Below, piece by piece: positions 25,825-34,795 of a DNA stretch of 64,000 nt. Each line of letters opens with the position of its first letter. Position 1 is the first letter of the stretch. The notes under the pieces are model-generated. The model had not been told where the DNA came from and made no database searches. It worked only from the letters and a program-made list of their open reading frames with translations. The stretch is from Subtercola vilae (GTDB lineage Bacteria; Actinomycetota; Actinomycetes; Actinomycetales; Microbacteriaceae), in NCBI RefSeq assembly GCF_004923255.1, contig NZ_QYRT01000012.1, positions 40,494 to 104,493 of the forward strand, read 5' to 3'. The position numbers were made by a program, and so were the translations under genes.

Positions 25825-26775
25825 GTGAACGCCGCATCGAACTTTGTCGGCCCCACCGACTCGAGCAAGACACCACGCTTCGCGGGGATCGCGACATTCG
25901 CACTGCTGCCGCAGTTGCGCGACGTGCCGCACGCCGACGTCGTCGTCGTCGGTGTTCCGTTCGACGCGGGAGTCAGCTACCGCCCCGGCGCACGGTTCGG
26001 GCCCGCGCACATTCGCGAGGCGTCGCGGCTACTGCGACCGTACAACCCGGTTCAGGACATCGAACCGTTTGCGACGCAACAGGTCGTCGATGCCGGAGAC
26101 ATCTCAGCGAACCCCTTCAACATCGATGAGGCCGTGGCCCAGATAGAAGACGGAGCTCGCCATCTCACCGAGACAGGTGCACGATTGGTGACTCTGGGCG
26201 GCGACCACACCATTGCTCTTCCGCTGCTGCGGAACGTCGCCCGCACGCACGGGCCAGTGGCGGTCATCCACTTCGATGCGCACCTTGACACCTGGGACAC
26301 CTACTTCGGCGCACCCGTGACGCACGGCACCCCGTTTCGTCGGGCGTCAGAGGAGGGGCTCATCGACCTCACCGCCAGCTGGCACATCGGAACCAGGGGG
26401 CCCCTCTACGGCCGCGAAGACCTCCGCGACGACGAACGGCTCGGCTTCGCCATTATCGGGTCGCACGAATTCGAGACGGAGAGCCTCGCCAGCATCATTG
26501 CGCGGCTGCACGCGCGCATTGCGGGAAAGCCTGTGTATGTGAGCGTCGACATCGATGTGCTCGACCCTGCGCACGCTCCGGGCACGGGCACCCCCGAGGC
26601 GGGAGGGCTGACAAGTCGAGAGCTGCTGGCGATCATCCGGTCGCTCTCCACAGTCAATCTGGTGGGCGCCGATGTGGTCGAAGTGGCCCCCGCCTACGAT
26701 CACGCTCAGGTCACCGCTGTCGCGGCATCCCACGTAGCGTACGAACTGATCTCAGCGATGGCGCCCCGCTCGTGA
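25825..26775 (+). CDS. Agmatinase-family ureohydrolase (guanidino-compound hydrolase)
   Basis: A 316-residue dinuclear-manganese hydrolase of the arginase/agmatinase superfamily. The metal ligands are all in place: His128 (GGDHT), Asp151, His153 and Asp155 (FDAHLD), Asp242 and Asp244 ([11 protein letters not shown]). It releases urea from a guanidino group. The choice between agmatine, 4-guanidinobutyrate, guanidinopropionate or a related substrate cannot be made by eye. First gene of an operon with an NTF2-like protein, an NCS1 permease and an alcohol dehydrogenase. Confidence 0.9.
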   Translation: MNAASNFVGPTDSSKTPRFAGIATFALLPQLRDVPHADVVVVGVPFDAGVSYRPGARFGPAHIREASRLLRPYNPVQDIEPFATQQVVDAGDISANPFNIDEAVAQIEDGARHLTETGARLVTLGGDHTIALPLLRNVARTHGPVAVIHFDAHLDTWDTYFGAPVTHGTPFRRASEEGLIDLTASWHIGTRGPLYGREDLRDDERLGFAIIGSHEFETESLASIIARLHARIAGKPVYVSVDIDVLDPAHAPGTGTPEAGGLTSRELLAIIRSLSTVNLVGADVVEVAPAYDHAQVTAVAASHVAYELISAMAPRS

Positions 26776-27188
26776 TCGGCATCTCGGAGCCGGCCGATTC
26801 TGCGGAGACAGAAGCGCTTGCTGCAGCAGACGCCATCGTCGCCGCCTTCGGCAACCACCGACGAGACGAATACTTCAGAGGTTTCGCTCCGGATGCGACG
26901 TTCGTGTTCCACACGCATCCCGCCCGTCTGGAGTGCCGAGCAGAGTACGAACAGCTCTGGCATGAGTGGGAAGACCTTCATGGGTTTCGCGTACACAACT
27001 GCGTGTCGACGAACAGGCGCGTGCAACTCGTCGACACCGTCGCGATCTTCACCCACGACGTAGTCACTGAGTCGACGATGGACGGGCAACGCGAAATCGG
27101 TCGCGAGCGCGAGACGATCGTGCTCCAGCGACACGCCGGCGTTTGGCTTGCCATCCACGAACACCTCTCCCCTGCCTCACACCTTTAG
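26772..27188 (+). CDS. NTF2-like/SnoaL-type small protein
   Basis: A 138-residue protein with the pattern of the NTF2-like (DUF4440/SnoaL) fold: an N-terminal helix with [21 protein letters not shown], then strands with FVFHTHP and a C-terminal [13 protein letters not shown] start overlapping the ureohydrolase stop (GTGA), so the two are co-translated. Members range from lyases and isomerases to non-catalytic partners. Its conserved coupling suggests it serves the same pathway, role unknown. Confidence 0.8.
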   Translation: MIGISEPADSAETEALAAADAIVAAFGNHRRDEYFRGFAPDATFVFHTHPARLECRAEYEQLWHEWEDLHGFRVHNCVSTNRRVQLVDTVAIFTHDVVTESTMDGQREIGRERETIVLQRHAGVWLAIHEHLSPASHL

Positions 27189-27224
27189 AACTGCCTCACA
27201 ACATCTGACAATGGAGTCACAATC

Positions 27225-28706
27225 ATGACAAATCAGACAAGCCCGCAGACCGCATCCACGTCGCGGGTGCCCCTCGTCGAGAAACGATCGATCGACTGGG
27301 TTCCGAACAGCGAACGGCACGGAAAGCTGTGGCACCAAGCGCCGCTGTGGTTTCTCGGCAACTTCCAGTATTTCTCCATCCCGATCGGCTTCATCGGCCC
27401 CTCCCTCGGCCTCTCCCTGATCTGGACGGCGGTTGCCAGCATCATCGGAATCGGGATCGGCACGCTGTTCATGGCGTTCCACGCTTCTCAAGGACCGCAC
27501 ATGGGGCTTCCCCAAATGATCCAGTCTCGCGCCCAGTTCGGGTTTCGCGGAGTACTGATACCCCTGCTCGCGACCCTGTTCACGTACCTCGCGTTCAACA
27601 TCGCCGATACCGTGCTGCTGGGGGAAGGCTTGAACAGCGCATTCGGCTGGAACCCCACCGTCGTCGCCGTGACCGTCGCGATAGCCGCCGCCCTGCTTGC
27701 TATTTTCGGCCACGACTGGGTGCACAAGATCTTTCGCATCCTGCTCTACGTCTCGTTTCCCCTCACCGTGCTTCTGACGCTCGGCGTGATCTTCGGCGGC
27801 GCCGGCGGAACCCCACCCGAAATCGACTACGGCTTCTCGATCGTTGCCTTCATGGCACAACTCACCGCAGCGGCCGCTTACAACATCACCTACGCCCCCT
27901 ACGTTTCTGACTACTCCCGGTACCTGCCCTCGACCACCGCACCGCGGAAGGTGATCGCCGCCGTATTCTTCGGCGCATCATCGTCGGCGATCTGGCTCAT
28001 CATTCTCGGCGCCTGGCTCGCGATCGAATTGCGCGCAACCGACGGTCTCGGCGGCCTTCAGCTCGCCGGCAACAACGTCTTCTTCCACCTCGGCGACGCC
28101 GTCGCATTGCTCTCCGCCCTCGCCCTGGCGGCGACGATGGGCATGAACGCCTATGGCGGCATGCTGACCATCCTCACCGGCATCGACTCGTTCAAGTCGA
28201 TCAAGCCCACCAGAGCCGCCCGTGTCATCACGATCATCGTTCTCACCGTTGTCTGGTTCTCCATTGCCAGCATCATCACCACCGACTCTGTCGGCACGGT
28301 CTTTGCAGCGCTGACCCTCATGCTCTACCTCCTCGTGCCCTGGACCGCGACGAACCTCGTCGACTATTTCGTCGTCCGCAAAGGCCGCTACGCGATCACC
28401 GACCTCTTCACCCCGAACGGTGTCTACGGAACCTGGGCCTGGCGAGGGCTGGCCGCCTTCGCGATCGGATTCGCTTTCGAAATACCGTTCATGGTCATCC
28501 CTCCGCTCGGCGACTGGTCGTTCACCGGCCCGATCGCGGCCGCGCTAGGCGGGCTCGACGTGTCTTGGCTCGTCGGCCTCGTGGCGGCTTCTGTTGCGTA
28601 TCTGGTCTTGTCTCGCTCGCTCGACCTCGATCGTGAACGGGCAGCCGAACTGCGAAGCGACAGAGAACTCGCCGAAATCGACGAGCGAGAGGCCGTGAAC
28701 TCGTGA
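27225..28706 (+). CDS. NCS1-family nucleobase/cation symporter
   Basis: A 493-residue transporter with twelve predicted helices and the NCS1 pattern (WFLGNFQYFSIPIGF near residue 42, later APYVSDYSRYLP). The family takes up cytosine, purines, hydantoins, allantoin and related N-heterocycles or guanidino-like compounds. It is preceded by the NTF2-like gene (36-bp gap) and coupled by GTGA to the alcohol dehydrogenase. In this locus it probably imports the nitrogen-rich substrate of the ureohydrolase. Confidence 0.88.
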   Translation: MTNQTSPQTASTSRVPLVEKRSIDWVPNSERHGKLWHQAPLWFLGNFQYFSIPIGFIGPSLGLSLIWTAVASIIGIGIGTLFMAFHASQGPHMGLPQMIQSRAQFGFRGVLIPLLATLFTYLAFNIADTVLLGEGLNSAFGWNPTVVAVTVAIAAALLAIFGHDWVHKIFRILLYVSFPLTVLLTLGVIFGGAGGTPPEIDYGFSIVAFMAQLTAAAAYNITYAPYVSDYSRYLPSTTAPRKVIAAVFFGASSSAIWLIILGAWLAIELRATDGLGGLQLAGNNVFFHLGDAVALLSALALAATMGMNAYGGMLTILTGIDSFKSIKPTRAARVITIIVLTVVWFSIASIITTDSVGTVFAALTLMLYLLVPWTATNLVDYFVVRKGRYAITDLFTPNGVYGTWAWRGLAAFAIGFAFEIPFMVIPPLGDWSFTGPIAAALGGLDVSWLVGLVAASVAYLVLSRSLDLDRERAAELRSDRELAEIDEREAVNS

Positions 28707-29809
28707 CGCTCGCCATCACCCTTCGCCCGGGATCCGGGGTGCAGACCGAGACGATTGCCCTCGCTGCACCCGGGCCGGGCCAGGTCGAAGTCGAGATCAG
28801 AGCAAGCGGCGTGTGCCATTCAGACCTGCACGTCGTCAACGGCGACTGGCCGGCAGAAAGGCCGCTTGTGCTCGGGCACGAGGCCGCAGGAATCGTGACC
28901 GCCATCGGAGCCGGGGTGCTGGATGCCCGACTGGGCGACCACGTCGTCTTGTCTTGGTTCGCCCCCTGTGGCCGTTGCACGAACTGCGCCGCCGGCAAGG
29001 GATGGCTCTGCACCGGCACAACGGCGCTCGACAATACGTTGCCCGATGGCACCACCGCCTACACCGACGCACGAGGGGCAGACGTCTGGCCCTATCTCGG
29101 ACTGGGGGCCTTCAGCGAACGCGTGGTCATTCCAGAGTCAGCGGTCGTGGTCGTTCCGCCAGAACTGCCGTTCGAGATAGGCGCCCTTCTGGGCTGCTCA
29201 GTCACAACGGGAATCGGTGCCGTGGTCAACACCGCGTCCGTTCCCATGGGGGCATCGGCCGCCGTGATCGGCTGCGGCGGCGTCGGTCTTTCGATCATCA
29301 TGGGCCTCAAACTCATCGGCGCGAACCCGATCATCGCCATCGACGTGTCAGACGAGAAACTGGAAGCGGCACGTGCGCTTGGTGCGACCACCCTGCTGCG
29401 CGGCGATCTGGTTGATACGACCGCGGAGATTCAGAGCTCGCTCGGCGGAGTCGACTTCGCTTTCGAGGCCATCGGGCGGGTCGCCACCATCGAGAGCCTG
29501 CCGGGCCTTCTCGCGCGAGGGGGTACAGCCGTACTTGTCGGCATGACTCCCATCGGTCTTCGTGCCTCGATAGACCCGTTCGACCTCGCCGACCAGGGGA
29601 AGAACATTCTGGGCTGCAACTATGGCTCCAGCGTTGCGCGGGTCGACATACCGAGACTCGCAAAGCTGTATCTGGCGGGGCGGCTCCCGCTCGACCAGCT
29701 CATCGGGCGCATCCGTCCCCTCGCCGAGGCCTCAGAGGCGCTCACCGAACTCGGTCAGGGCGTCGGGCTCAGAACGATTCTCGTGCCACCGAAGCGCTCG
29801 CAGCGCTAG
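28703..29809 (+). CDS. Zinc-dependent alcohol dehydrogenase, class III-like
   Basis: A 368-residue MDR enzyme. The catalytic zinc site is Cys38 (GVCHSD) with His59-Glu60 (GHEAAG). The structural zinc cluster has four Cys (CGRCTNCAAGKGWLC), and an NAD fold with IGCGGVGLSII lies near residue 190. It oxidises an alcohol (or reduces an aldehyde) with NAD. Coupled to the NCS1 gene, so a hydroxyl-bearing nitrogen substrate or its aldehyde intermediate is plausible. Confidence 0.9.
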   Translation: MTLAITLRPGSGVQTETIALAAPGPGQVEVEIRASGVCHSDLHVVNGDWPAERPLVLGHEAAGIVTAIGAGVLDARLGDHVVLSWFAPCGRCTNCAAGKGWLCTGTTALDNTLPDGTTAYTDARGADVWPYLGLGAFSERVVIPESAVVVVPPELPFEIGALLGCSVTTGIGAVVNTASVPMGASAAVIGCGGVGLSIIMGLKLIGANPIIAIDVSDEKLEAARALGATTLLRGDLVDTTAEIQSSLGGVDFAFEAIGRVATIESLPGLLARGGTAVLVGMTPIGLRASIDPFDLADQGKNILGCNYGSSVARVDIPRLAKLYLAGRLPLDQLIGRIRPLAEASEALTELGQGVGLRTILVPPKRSQR

Positions 29810-29880
29810 TGTGCTGGTAGCCGAGCCTTCCGGCGAGAGAATGGGCGGTCAGGCTACGACGCTTCGTGATCGGACAGAGA

Positions 29881-30213
29881 ATGCACCCCGTACCTGTTGT
29901 GGCGTGGATATTCACCGCTCTTCTCCTTCTACTGGTCGTGGTCTGCATCATGGCGGGGCGCGGGCAGCTCGGCATGAACAGGTTCGTCGGAATACGCTTT
30001 CCCAGCCTGATGCGAAGCGACTCTGCATGGCGGGCGGGTCACGCCGCTGCCGTGATGCCAGCCGTCGTCTCGTGGGGTGCCGCTCTCGTCTGCAGCGCGA
30101 TCGGCACAACAGCCCTCCCAGCGTATTGGGGGGCCATCGCGGCGTTTGTCGGCGGATTCGTCTGGGTGGCGGTTCGCGCATCACACGCTGCCTCAAAATC
30201 CGACCACCGCTGA
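29881..30213 (+). CDS. SdpI-family-like small membrane protein
   Basis: About 110 residues with three hydrophobic segments (near 5-25, 55-78 and 80-100) and a central GMNRFVGIRFPSLMRSDSAW segment typical of SdpI/YhfL-like proteins. These include the immunity protein for the SdpC toxin, but most are uncharacterised. Start taken at ATG 29881; GTG 29866 is also possible and neither has a strong ribosome-binding site. No toxin gene is adjacent. Confidence 0.7.
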   Translation: MHPVPVVAWIFTALLLLLVVVCIMAGRGQLGMNRFVGIRFPSLMRSDSAWRAGHAAAVMPAVVSWGAALVCSAIGTTALPAYWGAIAAFVGGFVWVAVRASHAASKSDHR

Positions 30214-30247
30214 TCTCGCAACTCTCCCGTAGAGGCCACCGCCCGAA

Positions 30248-30262
30248 CTGTACGCGGTACAG
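30248..30262. promoter_or_regulatory. TetR operator, copy 1
   Basis: CTGTACGCGGTACAG: perfect arms around GCG, ending 7 bp before the TetR start at 30270. The core TGTAC-N3-GTACA recurs at 31010-31022 before the efflux gene, so one regulator probably binds both. Confidence 0.8.
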
Positions 30263-30269
30263 TAGAACC

Positions 30270-30953
30270 ATGCCCGCCCCACGCCAGACCAAACCGCGGG
30301 AGCGCCTGAAGCGAGACGATCTCGCAGCCGGCGCCCTCGCCCTCGCCGACCGCGAAGGGCTGGAGGCGGTGACGATCAGACGGCTCGCAGCCGACAACAT
30401 GGTCACGCCGATGGCGTTGTACTGGCACTTCAGCGACAAAGACGCCCTGTTCGATGCCATCGCCGAACGCATCTATGCCGAGATCACGCTACCTGCGCTA
30501 CCCGAGGCAGGCGGACTGGCGTGGCACGAAGACCTGCACGCGGTACTCACGGCTGCGCTCGACGCTCTGCGCGCACATCCACTCGCCGTCATGATCGTCG
30601 CCCCGGCCATTATGAAATCCGAGGCGGGGCTCGAGCTTGCCGAGCGAACCATCGGCCTGCTGAGAGCGGCGGGGTTCTCGGCCGCGAGCGCCGCGCAGAC
30701 CGGCATGTTCCTCCTCTGCTCGCTCGTGAACCTGGTCGACATCGAGCCGGGCAGCGACCGCAGGCTCGACTCCGACACGCAAGCCGCCCACCTGCGGTCG
30801 AAGCGGGCTCAGCTCGAGTCGCTCGACCCGAAACGCTTCGCGAGCGTGCTCGAGACAGCCGAGTTCTTCTTGTTCTGCCCGAGCGAAGACGAGTATTTCA
30901 GCCGGGGAATCGACTTTCTGGTGGCTGGCGCCCAGGGCACGCTGCCCGCCTGA
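30270..30953 (+). CDS. TetR-family regulator of adjacent DHA2 efflux pump
   Basis: A 227-residue TetR protein with an N-terminal HTH (VTIRRLAADNMVTPMALYWHFSDKDALFDAI, quoted here only as VTIRRLAADN then LYWHFSDK, about 34-65) and a TetR_C-type ligand domain. ATG 30270 is chosen because the longer frame runs through the palindromic operator. It is followed by a DHA2 transporter gene in the same direction, whose promoter carries the same operator core. Autoregulation and drug-induced derepression are inferred. Confidence 0.9.
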   Translation: MPAPRQTKPRERLKRDDLAAGALALADREGLEAVTIRRLAADNMVTPMALYWHFSDKDALFDAIAERIYAEITLPALPEAGGLAWHEDLHAVLTAALDALRAHPLAVMIVAPAIMKSEAGLELAERTIGLLRAAGFSAASAAQTGMFLLCSLVNLVDIEPGSDRRLDSDTQAAHLRSKRAQLESLDPKRFASVLETAEFFLFCPSEDEYFSRGIDFLVAGAQGTLPA

Positions 30954-31009
30954 GAGCCGCCAGCTGGTTCCGGTGTTTTTTTCGCACTTGCCTTCCTATA
31001 CATTGCACA

Positions 31010-31022
31010 TGTACGGTGTACA
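31010..31022. promoter_or_regulatory. TetR operator, copy 2, in efflux-gene promoter
   Basis: TGTACGGTGTACA has the same TGTAC-N3-GTACA core as 30249-30261. It lies 50 bp before the DHA2 transporter start, inside an AT-richer promoter stretch with further GTAC/TATA symmetry immediately downstream. Confidence 0.78.
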
Positions 31023-31071
31023 CGTACGGCGTATATACGCGCTGGCCCGAACGCCAAATTAAGGAAGAGCA

Positions 31072-32511
31072 ATGAGACGCAGCCCCTGGAGCACCCTGGT
31101 CGTGCTCGCGATAGCGCAGTTCATGGTGGTGCTCGACGTGACCATCGTCAACGTGGCCCTCCCCCGCATGCAGACAGACCTGGGCTTTGCTCCGGATGAC
31201 CTGCAGTGGGTCATCAGCGCGTACACGTTGATCTTCGGTGGTTTTCTGCTGCTCGGGGGCCGCTCGGCCGACCTCGTCGGTCGGCGGCGCATCTTCGTCG
31301 CAGGGCTCGTGGTCTTCGCGCTGTCGTCACTGGCCGCCGGAGTCGCGACCTCACCCCTCGAACTCATTCTCTTTCGCGGCGTGCAGGGCCTCGGCGGCGC
31401 GATGCTTTCGGCATCGGCACTGACGTTGCTGATGGTGACCTTCGAGCACGGGCGCCGCCGCACCATCGCCTTGGGCGTGTGGGGTGGGCTGGCCGGCCTC
31501 GGCGGCACTATGGGTGCCATCGTCGGCGGCGTGCTGGTCGACAACCTCAGCTGGCGCTGGGTGTTCCTGGTGAACGTGCCCATCGGCATCGTCGTGATCG
31601 CGGCCACCTTCTTCATCATCAGAGAGAGCCGCGCGATCATCTCCGGCCGACGCACGTTCGACGTGGCGGGAGCCGTTCTCAGCACCACCGGGCTACTGGC
31701 TATCATGCTCGGTGTCATCCGGGCCGAACCTCTCGGCTGGGGGTCGATCGAGGTCATCGGCCTGCTGGCCGGCGGCGTTCTGCTGCTTGCGGCATTCGTT
31801 CTGGTCGAATCCCGTTCGGCGGCGCCCCTGATTCCGCTGCGGCTTTTTCGCACACGCAGTCTGTCGCTGTCGGTCGTCGCACTGGGGCTGAACAGTGCCG
31901 GTTTTCTCGCGATGTTCTTTCTCACCGCGATCTTCCTCCAGCAGGTACGCGGGCTGTCGGCGTTCGACACCGGCCTGGCCTTTCTGCCGATGGGTATCGC
32001 TGCGATCGTGGGGGCAGTCGTGGCGTCACGCTTCGTGACGATGTTCGGCACTCGCGCCGTGCAGGTCGTTGCCGCTGTGATCAGCGTGATCGGACTGTTG
32101 TTGCTGTCGACAGCCGACGCGAGCTCACCGTACGCCAGCAGCCTGCTGCCGGGGCTCATTCTGTTCGGCCTGGGAATCACGGCCATGGGGGTGCCCGCGC
32201 AAGTTGCGGCGCAGTCGAAGGTGCGAACGGATGACGCTGGTGCGGCATCCGGAGTGCTGAATGCCGGTTACCAGGTGGGCGGCGCGCTGGGGCTCGCTGT
32301 GATCACGACACTCGCAACGGCCCACATCACCGACGCAATGACGGGCGGCACGGCGCCGCTGGCCGCGGCCGTCGGCGGGTTTCAGTTCGGGCTGCTGATC
32401 GCCGCGATCTTCGCCGCCGTGAACATCGTGATTGCGCTGCTCTCGCCGTCGGTGACGGTCGACTCGGCCACCGCAACGGAGGCCGCCGAGCTCGAGCCCG
32501 TCGCGATCTGA
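31072..32511 (+). CDS. DHA2-family MFS drug:H+ antiporter
   Basis: A 479-residue transporter with about fourteen helices. Motif C-like glycine pattern and motif A (LLGGRSADLVGRRRIF, about 60-75) mark the EmrB/QacA drug-efflux group. It exports hydrophobic compounds using the proton gradient. A start with GGAAGAG upstream and an operator shared with the TetR gene just before it support a regulator-pump pair. Convergent with a second DHA2 gene. Confidence 0.9.
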   Translation: MRRSPWSTLVVLAIAQFMVVLDVTIVNVALPRMQTDLGFAPDDLQWVISAYTLIFGGFLLLGGRSADLVGRRRIFVAGLVVFALSSLAAGVATSPLELILFRGVQGLGGAMLSASALTLLMVTFEHGRRRTIALGVWGGLAGLGGTMGAIVGGVLVDNLSWRWVFLVNVPIGIVVIAATFFIIRESRAIISGRRTFDVAGAVLSTTGLLAIMLGVIRAEPLGWGSIEVIGLLAGGVLLLAAFVLVESRSAAPLIPLRLFRTRSLSLSVVALGLNSAGFLAMFFLTAIFLQQVRGLSAFDTGLAFLPMGIAAIVGAVVASRFVTMFGTRAVQVVAAVISVIGLLLLSTADASSPYASSLLPGLILFGLGITAMGVPAQVAAQSKVRTDDAGAASGVLNAGYQVGGALGLAVITTLATAHITDAMTGGTAPLAAAVGGFQFGLLIAAIFAAVNIVIALLSPSVTVDSATATEAAELEPVAI

Positions 32512-32566
32512 ACGCATCAGCGAGTGCGGGGGCAGCAGCAGCCTGACCGACAACGGAATCGCCGAG

Positions 32567-34018
32567 TCATGCGGGAGCCACGACAGCTTCGGCATTCCGA
32601 TCGGTTTTCGCAGTCAGCCGCTGCGGCTCCTTCGGGAGGAGGAACGCCAGCGCCAGCGGCACCGCGCTGAAGGCGAGCACCCACCAGAATGTGGCGTTGA
32701 AGGCTGCCGACAGCGCGGCAGCCGATGCCCCGCCCTCGCTGAAGTGCTGCAGTATCACGGCGATGACCGTGACACCGAACGGCGCTCCCACCTGCTTCAC
32801 CAGGTTGTATGCAGCGCTGCCCCGCGGGGTTTCGGCATGGCTGAGGCTCACAAAGGCCAAGGTCATGACGGGCAGCGAGACGGCGGCCATGCCGAATCCC
32901 TGCAAGAACTGCCCGGCCAACAGCAGGGCGTCTCCACCCGACGCCCCCGCGAGGGCGAACGGGAGTGTTCCCAGCATGCTCAGGATGACGCCCCCTGCGA
33001 TCACGAAGCGGGTGTCGACGCGGCCCGCCAGGCGACGGTTGACCAGAATGAAGACGATGGTGCCGACGCCCTGCGGAATGAGCAGGAACCCCGTGGTGAA
33101 TACCGAGTCGCCCCGAACCTGCTGGTAGAAGAGCGGCAGCAGGAACATGATGGCGTAGACCGAGAACCCCGCCAGCAGAGTAATGATGCTGCTGATGCCG
33201 AAACTGCGGCGGCCGAACACGCGTACGTCGATGAGGGCTGGCCGGGTTGCGCGCAACGATCGCAGCACGAAGACCCCAAGCAGGATGACGCCAGCAGCGA
33301 TCGGCAACCACACTTCGACAGCGCCGAACCCCGCAGCATCCGGAATCTGGCTGATGCCGTAGGCCAGCGCGATCACGCCGGGTGTCAGCAGCAGGAACCC
33401 GAGGAGGTCGAGACGGCGTGCGCTGTCTCTCTCGCCCGTGGGCAGGAACATCGGCGCGAGAACGAGGGCTGCGAGGCAGATGGGGATGTTGATGAAGAAC
33501 AGCCAGTGCCAGCCCACTGAGGTGATCAGTGACCCTCCGATGATGGGCCCGAGGATCGGACCGAGCTGGCCGACGATGCCGATGGTCGCGATGGCTCGGC
33601 CGATCCGGTCACGGCCTGCCGCGCGGGTGAGCAGCGTGATGGTCACCGGCAGCACCATTCCGCCGCCGATGCCCTGCAGAACGCGGAAGCCGATCAGCGA
33701 GGGCAGGTTCCAGGCCAGGCCGCAGAGAACAGAACCCACCAGGAAGACGGCGACCGCGAGCATCCAGACCCGGCGTGCGCCGAAGCGCTCGGAGGCCCAG
33801 CCGGAGACGGGGACGACGGCGACGTAGGCGAGCAGATAGCCGGTGACCACCCACTGCGATTCAGCAACGGAGGCGTGGAAGACATCGTGGAGGGTGTCGA
33901 GGGCGATGTTCACGATGGTGGCGTCGAGGATGGTCGCGATCGCGCCGAGAATCAGCACAAGGCTGATGAGATTCAGTCGGCGGGCTGAGACCGGGGCGGG
34001 AGCATGTGTGGTAGTCAT
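32567..34018 (-). CDS. DHA2-family MFS transporter (EmrB/QacA type)
   Basis: A 483-residue multidrug-type MFS protein. The opening helix (ILGAIATILDATIVNIAL) and motif A (PVSGWASERFGARRVWM) are clear, with about fourteen hydrophobic segments. It diverges from its own TetR gene at 34076 over a 57-bp region containing a 20-bp palindrome. It is tail-to-tail with the unrelated DHA2 pump, so two separately regulated pumps sit together. Confidence 0.9.
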   Translation of the reverse strand: MTTTHAPAPVSARRLNLISLVLILGAIATILDATIVNIALDTLHDVFHASVAESQWVVTGYLLAYVAVVPVSGWASERFGARRVWMLAVAVFLVGSVLCGLAWNLPSLIGFRVLQGIGGGMVLPVTITLLTRAAGRDRIGRAIATIGIVGQLGPILGPIIGGSLITSVGWHWLFFINIPICLAALVLAPMFLPTGERDSARRLDLLGFLLLTPGVIALAYGISQIPDAAGFGAVEVWLPIAAGVILLGVFVLRSLRATRPALIDVRVFGRRSFGISSIITLLAGFSVYAIMFLLPLFYQQVRGDSVFTTGFLLIPQGVGTIVFILVNRRLAGRVDTRFVIAGGVILSMLGTLPFALAGASGGDALLLAGQFLQGFGMAAVSLPVMTLAFVSLSHAETPRGSAAYNLVKQVGAPFGVTVIAVILQHFSEGGASAAALSAAFNATFWWVLAFSAVPLALAFLLPKEPQRLTAKTDRNAEAVVAPA

Positions 34019-34027
34019 GATGGCTAC

Positions 34028-34047
34028 ACTACACCGTGCAGTGTAGT
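34028..34047. promoter_or_regulatory. TetR operator between divergent pump and regulator
   Basis: ACTACAC and GTGTAGT perfect arms around CGTGCA. It lies 10 bp upstream of the pump start and 29 bp upstream of the TetR start, so one dimer site can block both promoters. Confidence 0.82.
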
Positions 34048-34075
34048 TACGAAGGCCGTAAGCTGAATCCGACGA

Positions 34076-34723
34076 ATGGATGAACGGATGGCAGCGCCGG
34101 CGGGTAAGAGCATTCGGGAGGGTTCGGCGCAGAAGCGCTCGGCCATCCTGCTGGCTGCTCGAGCACTCTTTCTGTCTGACGGATTCGATCGCACCAGCAT
34201 GGATCTTGTCGCTGCCGAGGCAGGTGTCTCCAAGCGCACCGTCTACGACTACTACGGCGACAAGCGCACGCTGCTAGCGGCCGTCGTCGACCACACGGTC
34301 GAAGCGCTGAGCACTGCGGTTCAGCGAGCGATCGACGAGAACCTCGTCGTGGTTCCGGATGCGGCCCAGCTCGAGCACGCCCTCGTTTCCTTCGCCGAGA
34401 GCATCACTGTGTCGGCCATCGGATCCTCTGACTATGCGGCTCTCATGCGCCTGCTCTACACAGAGGCAACGAACCTTCCCGAGACCCGGTCGATGGCCTG
34501 GAACGCCGAGGAGCCCGAAGACGCGGTAGCCACCCGCTTCGCCGCCTTCGACCGGGACGGCCTGCTGCACGCCCCCGACCCTCGGCTGGCTGCGGACCAC
34601 TTCGTGGCGCTGACGATCTCCCCGCTCACGTCGAGTCTCGGGGTCGTCGGTGCCGAAGTCGACGAACACCGCGTCATCGTCGAGGGAGTGAGGGCGTTCC
34701 TCCGCGCCTATCGGCCATTCTGA
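34076..34723 (+). CDS. TetR/AcrR-family regulator
   Basis: A 215-residue TetR protein with HTH around residues 20-65 (DLVAAEAGVSKRTVYDYYGDKRTLLAAV region, key residues VSKRTVYDYYGDK). A C-terminal ligand domain of the AefR-like kind follows. It is divergent from the DHA2 pump and faces the palindrome at 34028-34047. It probably represses pump and self. ATG 34076 or 34088 are both possible starts. Confidence 0.9.
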   Translation: MDERMAAPAGKSIREGSAQKRSAILLAARALFLSDGFDRTSMDLVAAEAGVSKRTVYDYYGDKRTLLAAVVDHTVEALSTAVQRAIDENLVVVPDAAQLEHALVSFAESITVSAIGSSDYAALMRLLYTEATNLPETRSMAWNAEEPEDAVATRFAAFDRDGLLHAPDPRLAADHFVALTISPLTSSLGVVGAEVDEHRVIVEGVRAFLRAYRPF

Positions 34724-34795
34724 ATTCTCTCTGGCGTGTGAAACGTGGCCGCTCCGACGACCACGCCCCGCGGGTTGTTCGGCGTACTAGCGGAG

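Noticed and set aside
29622..30269. Long upstream extension of the TetR frame at 30270
   Set aside because: It runs through the alcohol dehydrogenase and SdpI-like genes and the operator; the TetR domain begins at 30270.
31059..32186. 375-codon minus-strand frame opposite the DHA2 pump
   Set aside because: Antisense shadow with Arg/Ser/Thr bias; the plus strand shows a complete fourteen-helix transporter.
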